Below are positions 52,397 through 56,506 of a stretch of DNA of 56,506 bases, in pieces. Position 1 is the stretch's first letter, and the number at the start of each line of letters is the position of its first letter. The notes under the pieces were generated by a model, which did not search any database, had not been told where the DNA came from, and was given only the letters and a program-made list of their open reading frames with translations. Origin of the DNA: Candidatus Aminicenantes bacterium UBA6072. Lineage in GTDB: Bacteria > Acidobacteriota > Aminicenantia > UBA2199. Both the position numbers and the translations under genes were made by a program. The stretch spans positions 1-56,506 of the forward strand of contig DIXU01000015.1 of NCBI GenBank assembly GCA_002436105.1, read 5' to 3'.

Positions 52397-53929
52397 TCAG
52401 GACGAGGCGAACCTTGAGCGGCGGAACTTTTTCTCCAGCTCGCCGGCGATGTCGGCGGGATTGGTCAGCGGCATGCCGTCGGCCTGGACCTCATAATCCA
52501 GCAACCGCGCTTTCTTGATTTTTTCCAGGCCCGGCAGCTTGGTGCGGTGGGTCGTTTCCAGGTGGCGGCCTCTCCCGTCGACCAGGATCACCTTGGGCAG
52601 AAAGACGCCGGGACGGCCGATGAAGGCCTCCATGATGCGCTCGGCCTCCTCGAATTCCGCGCGCGAGGCCCGGCCCAGCGCCTCGTAGCGATAGATCTCG
52701 CGGCCGTCCCAGGTGGTCACCGTGGCCCAGCTCTCCGAGATCTTGGAGTCGATGGGCGCGTCCAGGTTCAGGGTGTCATGGCCGCTGGGCATCAGCAGGA
52801 TCTTGCCGCCGCCGCCTTCCACGTTGGCGGCGTACTTGGGCACGGTGATGCCCGCCATCCAGCCCTGCAGGTGCTTCATGTACAGCTTGCCGACCTGGAT
52901 CGGGGTGATGAAGTGAACGATGCCTTTCTCCTTGTGGCACTGCAGCAGGTAGTAGGGGTGGACGCCGATCCAGAACATGCGGCGGAAGGTCTCGGCCAGC
53001 GTGCGGTAGTAGTCGTTGACGTGGTTCAGCAGCACGGTCTGGTTGCGCACGGTGAAGCCGTGCCCGCGGATGCGCCGGACGGCTGCGGCCAGGTCGGCGG
53101 TGATCTCACGGTAATGGTTGATGTGGGTCATGAAATACACGTACTTCTCGATGTGGCCGGAGTAGCGGTTGGCCGAAGCCTTGATCAATTCCAGCAGGTC
53201 GTCGGTCACGGCCATGGGCAGGACCACCGGGACGCGGGTGGCGATGCGGATGACGCGCAGGTGCTCGATGCGGCTCAATTCCTCCAGCACGTACTGCAGG
53301 CGCGGGCGGCTGATCATCAGTGCGTCGCCGCCGGTGACCAGCACCTCGCTGATATTGCGGTTGAGGCCGATGTAGAAAAGCCCGCGGTCGATCTCGGCGC
53401 GGTTGACCTCCACCGTGTCGTCGAGGGACTTGGCCCGCTGGCAATGAACGCAATAGGAGGCGCAGCTGGTGTTCTGGGCCACGAACAGGGCCACGCGGTT
53501 GGGGTAGCGCTGGTAGACCGAGCCGAAACTGCGCGAGCTCTCGTTCATGGCGCCCTCCACGCCCGTATCGGGAAAGAGCAGGTTGGCCGGCGTGGGCACG
53601 CTCTGCCAGAAGACGGGATCGAGCCGCTTGTGCGCCTTTTCCCCGGGCAGCATCTCCGGGTGGAATGGATCTTCCTGCATGAGCGAGGCATAATAGGGGG
53701 TGATGCGCAGCGGCTGCTTGCCCTGGGAGCGCAGCGTGTCCACGGTGCGGGCGATTTCCCGTTCCTGGAAGGAGCTCAAGCGAATCACCTTCTTGAGCTG
53801 GTCGACGCTGCGGATCGAGTTCTGCAGCTGCCAGCGCGGATCGTTCCACTGCATTTCGTCCACCCCGCGCCACAGCCGGAACTGATTGAATTTCCTTGGC
53901 TCGAACAGGATGCCTCTGCTTTTCTTCAT
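52397..53929 (-). CDS. Radical SAM amino acid 2,3-aminomutase (KamA family, probably not lysine-specific)
   Basis: A 510-residue radical SAM, PLP-dependent enzyme. The cluster motif is Cys156-x3-Cys160-x2-Cys163 (CASYCVHCQR), followed by TGGDALM. The PLP lysine is Lys376 in EGGGGKILLMP, and Arg165 aligns with the residue that binds the substrate carboxylate. The two Asp that bind the lysine side-chain amine in the clostridial lysine enzyme (293 and 330) are replaced by His332 and Asn369; Asn at the second site is, as I recall, what glutamate 2,3-aminomutase has. A glutamate or other substrate is therefore more likely than lysine. GGAGGAAGTC precedes ATG 53929. The divergent neighbour is an MscS channel. 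Confidence 0.82.
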   Translation of the reverse strand: MKKSRGILFEPRKFNQFRLWRGVDEMQWNDPRWQLQNSIRSVDQLKKVIRLSSFQEREIARTVDTLRSQGKQPLRITPYYASLMQEDPFHPEMLPGEKAHKRLDPVFWQSVPTPANLLFPDTGVEGAMNESSRSFGSVYQRYPNRVALFVAQNTSCASYCVHCQRAKSLDDTVEVNRAEIDRGLFYIGLNRNISEVLVTGGDALMISRPRLQYVLEELSRIEHLRVIRIATRVPVVLPMAVTDDLLELIKASANRYSGHIEKYVYFMTHINHYREITADLAAAVRRIRGHGFTVRNQTVLLNHVNDYYRTLAETFRRMFWIGVHPYYLLQCHKEKGIVHFITPIQVGKLYMKHLQGWMAGITVPKYAANVEGGGGKILLMPSGHDTLNLDAPIDSKISESWATVTTWDGREIYRYEALGRASRAEFEEAERIMEAFIGRPGVFLPKVILVDGRGRHLETTHRTKLPGLEKIKKARLLDYEVQADGMPLTNPADIAGELEKKFRRSRFASS

Positions 53930-53966
53930 GACTTCCTCCACCGGGTCACAAGCGGTCCTGATCCGG

Positions 53967-53995
53967 ATTATAGGGAATCCCCCCCCTCTTTACAA
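53967..53995 (-). promoter_or_regulatory. Sigma-70 promoter of the aminomutase
   Basis: TTGTAA (53990-53995), 17 bases, TATAAT (53967-53972). The leader is about 31 bases with GGAGGA. Confidence 0.75.
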
Positions 53996-54038
53996 CCCCG
54001 GCGGCCGGCGGCCAATGCCGTTGTTCCGGCAGCGAGGG

Positions 54039-54067
54039 TTGCATCGCCGGCGAGTTTCCTTTATCCT
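54039..54067 (+). promoter_or_regulatory. Sigma-70 promoter of the MscS gene
   Basis: TTGCAT, 17 bases, TATCCT. The leader is about 14 bases and includes GGGAGAAGG. It diverges from the aminomutase promoter about 45 bases away. Confidence 0.6.
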
Positions 54068-54087
54068 TGGCCGGGAGAAGGATCACC

Positions 54088-54963
54088 ATGAAAGAAGACC
54101 TCGTTCGCTGGGTGGAATCGATCGTGCCCTGGCTGCTGGCGCACGGACCGCGCATCGCGCTCATCGTCGTCGGTGCCTGGCTGCTGAACAGGATCGCGCG
54201 CAAACTCATCGAGAAGACGGTGCGCCTGGCCGTGCGCGGCGAAGATTTCTCCTCTCCCGAGGCCGAGAAGAAGCGCGAGGACACGCTGATCCATATTTTC
54301 GCCGTCACCCTGCGCGTCATCGTTCTGATGATGGCGCTGCTGATGGTGCTCCAGGAGTTGGGGGTGATGATCGCGCCCATCCTGGCCGGCGCCGGCATCG
54401 TCGGCCTGGCCTTCGGTTTCGGCGGCCAGTACCTCATCCGCGACGTCATCGCCGGGCTGTTCATCGTCCTGGAGAACCAGTACCGCATCGGCGACGTGGT
54501 CGACTTCGGCGGCACGGCCGGCCTGGTGGAGGACATCAGCCTGCGGCGCACCGTCCTGCGCGACCTGGACGGCACGGTGCACTATGTTCCGCACGGGGAA
54601 ATCAAGACCGTGTCCAATCTCTCCAAGAGTTTTTCCCGGGTGAACCTGGATATCGGCGTGGCCTACGGCTCGGATATCGAGCGGGTCGCCGCGACGGTGG
54701 ATCGCGTCGGCCGCGAACTGGCCGAGGACCCGCGCTGGCGAACACTGATCATCACGCCACCGCGATTCGTGCGCGTCCAGGATCTCGCCGAATCGGCGGT
54801 GGTCATCAAGGTCCTGGGCGACACGCAGCCGCAGAAGCAGTGGGACGTGGCCGGGGAAGTGCGCCGGCGCCTCCTCGTTGCCTTCGCCCGCGAGGGGATC
54901 GAGATCCCCTTTCCGCAAATGGTCGTGCATCAGCCCCGGAAGAAGCAGCCAGCCAACTCTTAG
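54088..54963 (+). CDS. Small-conductance mechanosensitive channel (MscS family)
   Basis: A 291-residue inner-membrane channel with three N-terminal helices (about 10-35, 70-92 and 95-125). The pore helix and following loop read APILAGAGIVGLAFGFGGQYLIRDVIAGLFIVLENQYRIGD in consecutive segments, the glycine/alanine-rich pattern of MscS. The beta domain and C-terminal alpha/beta domain follow (VDFGGTAGLVEDISLRRTVL, REGIEIPFPQMVV). It opens on hypo-osmotic shock to release solutes. ATG 54088 has GGGAGAAGG upstream; a TTG at 54067 lies within the -10 and is rejected. Confidence 0.92.
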   Translation: MKEDLVRWVESIVPWLLAHGPRIALIVVGAWLLNRIARKLIEKTVRLAVRGEDFSSPEAEKKREDTLIHIFAVTLRVIVLMMALLMVLQELGVMIAPILAGAGIVGLAFGFGGQYLIRDVIAGLFIVLENQYRIGDVVDFGGTAGLVEDISLRRTVLRDLDGTVHYVPHGEIKTVSNLSKSFSRVNLDIGVAYGSDIERVAATVDRVGRELAEDPRWRTLIITPPRFVRVQDLAESAVVIKVLGDTQPQKQWDVAGEVRRRLLVAFAREGIEIPFPQMVVHQPRKKQPANS

Positions 54964-55060
54964 TGTGAGTGTTCGTGCCAGCAAAAAAAAACGGGGCTTT
55001 TCTGAACGGTTGATGGTCGTGATCGAGGCTGGAGTCGTCGATGAAAGGAAACGATCCATC

Positions 55061-55088
55061 GTGATTCACGATTCGTGATTCGTGACGG
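55061..55088. repeat. Heptad array, family GTGATTC
   Basis: Four units (GTGATTC, ACGATTC, GTGATTC, GTGACGG). The last resembles the CGTGACG family. Confidence 0.8.
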
Positions 55089-55230
55089 CAAGCGGTCGTA
55101 CTGACCCTTGTAACGGGTGATTGGACCCGCAGGGGCGGATTTCCTCCCTTTCACTTTTCCCCGGTTTCTTTTCACTGAGGTTCAATCATCGCTGAACGCC
55201 CGGCATGCAGCCAAGCATCCGCTGCCAACG

Positions 55231-55272
55231 TGGAACGTGGAACATGGAACGTGGAACATGGAACATGGAGCG
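55231..55272. repeat. Heptad array, family TGGAAC[G/A]
   Basis: Six contiguous units, five TGGAACG/TGGAACA and a final TGGAGCG. Same family as the 22-unit array at 32909-33062, but with A instead of C at position 7. Confidence 0.9.
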
Positions 55273-55337
55273 TGAACCTCCGCAGGACCGTCGTGCTGAC
55301 AAGTTGTTGAATGATTTTAAAAATGAATCTTTTTTGC

Positions 55338-55343
55338 TATACT
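55338..55343 (+). promoter_or_regulatory. Leaderless promoter of the 23-codon upstream ORF
   Basis: TGC-TATACT extended -10, with 7 bases to ATG 55351. The ligase ATG itself lies 71 bases downstream of the -10. Confidence 0.6.
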
Positions 55344-55350
55344 GGAATCA

Positions 55351-55422
55351 ATGAAAGGGAATGCGTCTTCTTTGCCGAAAGGCGCGCTGCGCCTGATCCC
55401 GACGTTCAGGGGCGATGGCTGA
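55351..55422 (+). CDS. 23-residue leader ORF overlapping the ATP-grasp gene
   Basis: A short ORF encoding a basic 23-residue peptide that begins MKGNASSLPK and ends in FRGDG. Its ATG lies 7 bases after an extended -10, so it would be the first codon of the mRNA. Its stop TGA overlaps the first 8 bases of the next gene, a layout suited to translational coupling or leader control. The peptide has no run of one amino acid, so classical attenuation is not obvious. Whether it is translated is not proven. Confidence 0.5.
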   Translation: MKGNASSLPKGALRLIPTFRGDG

Positions 55423-56428
55423 GCAGCGTTGCGACCTGCCCGTCCTGCTGCTCCACAACCTGAACCCCGAGTGGACGCCGGAAGAGCGCAGGGAAACCCA
55501 GGAGGATGTCACGGCATTCGCCGAGGCCCTGCAGGAAGTGGGGCATCCCCTTGAGGTCGTGGCGCTCGAGGACGAACGCCTGGCCAAGCGCCTGAGCGGC
55601 TTCGATCCCGGCGGGCACATCGTGTTCAACTGGTGCGAGCAGCTGCCCGGCGTCTCGCACAGCGAGCCGGATGTCGCCGCCGTGCTGGAGCATCTGGGCT
55701 TTGTCTTCACCGGTTCCTCGCGCGAGGTGCTGTCGCTTTCCTACGACAAGCCGCGGGTCAAGCGCCTCCTGGACGAGGCGCGCCTGCCCACGCCGCCCTG
55801 GGCCGTATTCCACGCTCCCGATGCGGGCGAGTGGGACATTTTCCCGGCCATCGTCAAGGCGGCCCACGAGCATTGCAGCATCGGCATCTCGACCGAATCG
55901 GTCGTTAATTCGCCCGCCGAGTTGGAACGCCGCGTCGCCTTCATCCTGGAAACCCACCGCCAGCCCGCGCTGGTCGAGGAGTTCATCGACGGGCGGGAGC
56001 TGCACCAGGGGGCCTGGGGAAACGGCAAGGTTTCCGCCCTGCCGGCGACGGAGATGGATTATGGCGAGCTGACCGACGTGCGTGAGCGGCTGTTCACCTA
56101 CGAGGCCAAGTACGATCCCAGGTCGCGGCTGTATGAAAAGATCGCCTTGCACGTGCCGGCGCTGCTGGAACCGGCTGAGGAAAGCGAGCTCGAGCGCATC
56201 GTCCTGGCCGCCTACCAGGCCTCCGGCTGCCGCGACTACGGGCGCATCGACGTCCGCCTGCGCGGCGGCGTTTTCCATGTGATCGACGTCAACCCCAACC
56301 CCGACATCAACCCGCTGACCTCGCTGACCCAGGCCGCCGCCGATGCCGGTTATTCCTACGGCGAAATGGGCAGCCGCATCGTGAACCTGGCCGCGGCCCG
56401 GCATCCTCGATTCAGAACGCAGATCTGA
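55415..56428 (+). CDS. D-alanine-D-alanine ligase-like ATP-grasp enzyme
   Basis: A 337-residue cytosolic ATP-grasp protein. The N-terminal domain (about 1-100) includes HIVFNWCEQLPGVSHSEPDVAAVLEHLGFVFTGSS, the segment that closes over the first substrate in D-Ala ligases. The ATP-grasp fold continues with DKPRVKRLLDEARLPTPPWAVF, FPAIVKAAHEHCSIGIS, LVEEFIDGRELHQGAWGN and DYGRIDVRL...VIDVNPNPDINP (Mg-binding Glu/Asp/Asn). Divergence from true Ddl enzymes in the serine loop suggests another acid-amine ligation. ATG 55415 overlaps the stop of a 23-codon ORF; GGGGC is the only ribosome-site-like sequence. Confidence 0.8.
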   Translation: MAEQRCDLPVLLLHNLNPEWTPEERRETQEDVTAFAEALQEVGHPLEVVALEDERLAKRLSGFDPGGHIVFNWCEQLPGVSHSEPDVAAVLEHLGFVFTGSSREVLSLSYDKPRVKRLLDEARLPTPPWAVFHAPDAGEWDIFPAIVKAAHEHCSIGISTESVVNSPAELERRVAFILETHRQPALVEEFIDGRELHQGAWGNGKVSALPATEMDYGELTDVRERLFTYEAKYDPRSRLYEKIALHVPALLEPAEESELERIVLAAYQASGCRDYGRIDVRLRGGVFHVIDVNPNPDINPLTSLTQAAADAGYSYGEMGSRIVNLAAARHPRFRTQI

Positions 56429-56438
56429 AGATAAGCAA

Positions 56439-56462
56439 CAGTGTCAGTGACAGTGTCAGCAA
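56439..56462. repeat. Hexad array, family CAGTGN
   Basis: Four 6-base units (CAGTGT, CAGTGA, CAGTGT, CAGCAA) 10 bases after the ligase stop codon. Same family as 20490-20508, in opposite orientation. Confidence 0.75.
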
Positions 56463-56506
56463 GACATCAAAGCGATCGGTTGTGCATTAGTTAACACTTT
56501 TGTTGA

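Larger units (their letters stand above)
54964..55350. other. Gap between MscS and the ATP-grasp gene: repeat region
   Basis: 387 bases. It holds the arrays at 55061-55088 and 55231-55272 and the promoter of the leader ORF (55338-55343). No other gene is visible. Confidence 0.6.

Overview
The window is GC-rich, densely coded bacterial DNA from a diderm (Gram-negative type) organism. Evidence for an outer membrane is the four paralogous beta-barrel proteins ending in aromatic or hydrophobic residues, two DUF5916 barrel proteins and many signal peptides and lipoboxes. The gene set (DUF5916, Xaa-Pro and S37 peptidases, ABC exporters of MacB type, class I hybrid-cluster protein, sodium-coupled carriers) resembles uncultured Acidobacteriota/Aminicenantota-like heterotrophs. 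That placement is an inference from gene content. I see no rRNA, tRNA, CRISPR, prophage or transposase.

Layout. 0.1-10.3 kb: a sodium/solute symporter, a DUF3788 gene, a large secreted zinc phospholipase-like protein, an ECF sigma factor with a coupled membrane protein, and a DUF5916 outer-membrane protein. 10.5-16.4 kb: a 42-residue membrane peptide, outer-membrane paralogue 1, a slipin, an OMPDC-superfamily enzyme, a methyltransferase and paralogue 2. 16.4-24.1 kb (minus strand): hybrid-cluster protein, CPA1 antiporter, a secreted Ig-like protein, a second DUF5916 protein and a nucleotide-carrier-like protein. 24.2-30 kb: GAF protein, EEP-family phosphatase/nuclease, then paralogue 3, paraslipin and paralogue 4. 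30-39 kb: secreted protein, a histidine-kinase-like protein lacking the H-box histidine, secreted M24 peptidase, lipoprotein, DUF6485, DUF302, CPBP protease, GltS. 39.3-43.8 kb: a four-gene ABC export operon. 44-56.5 kb: beta-propeller/transglutaminase protein, VKOR, ketopantoate reductase, S37 peptidase, outer-membrane protein, AsmA-GT51 protein, an aminomutase, MscS and an ATP-grasp ligase.

Two features recur across the window and are not explained by the genes. (1) Intergenic arrays of short degenerate tandem repeats, nearly always with a 7-base period (some 6 or 11), in several unrelated sequence families. They are often arranged as inverted pairs at gene ends or around one gene. (2) Leaderless-type promoters: a -10 hexamer usually 6 bases (5-8) before the start codon, generally with either an extended TGn or a -35 at 17 bases. 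About ten genes have this layout, including a 23-codon upstream ORF overlapping the ATP-grasp ligase. Other genes have ordinary Shine-Dalgarno sequences, so both initiation modes appear to coexist.

Functional themes (inferred): envelope assembly and export, secreted proteolysis with peptide/amino-acid uptake, sodium- and osmo-related transport, and nitrosative/redox defence. The outer-membrane paralogue and SPFH genes occur twice in the same order, which suggests an envelope module.
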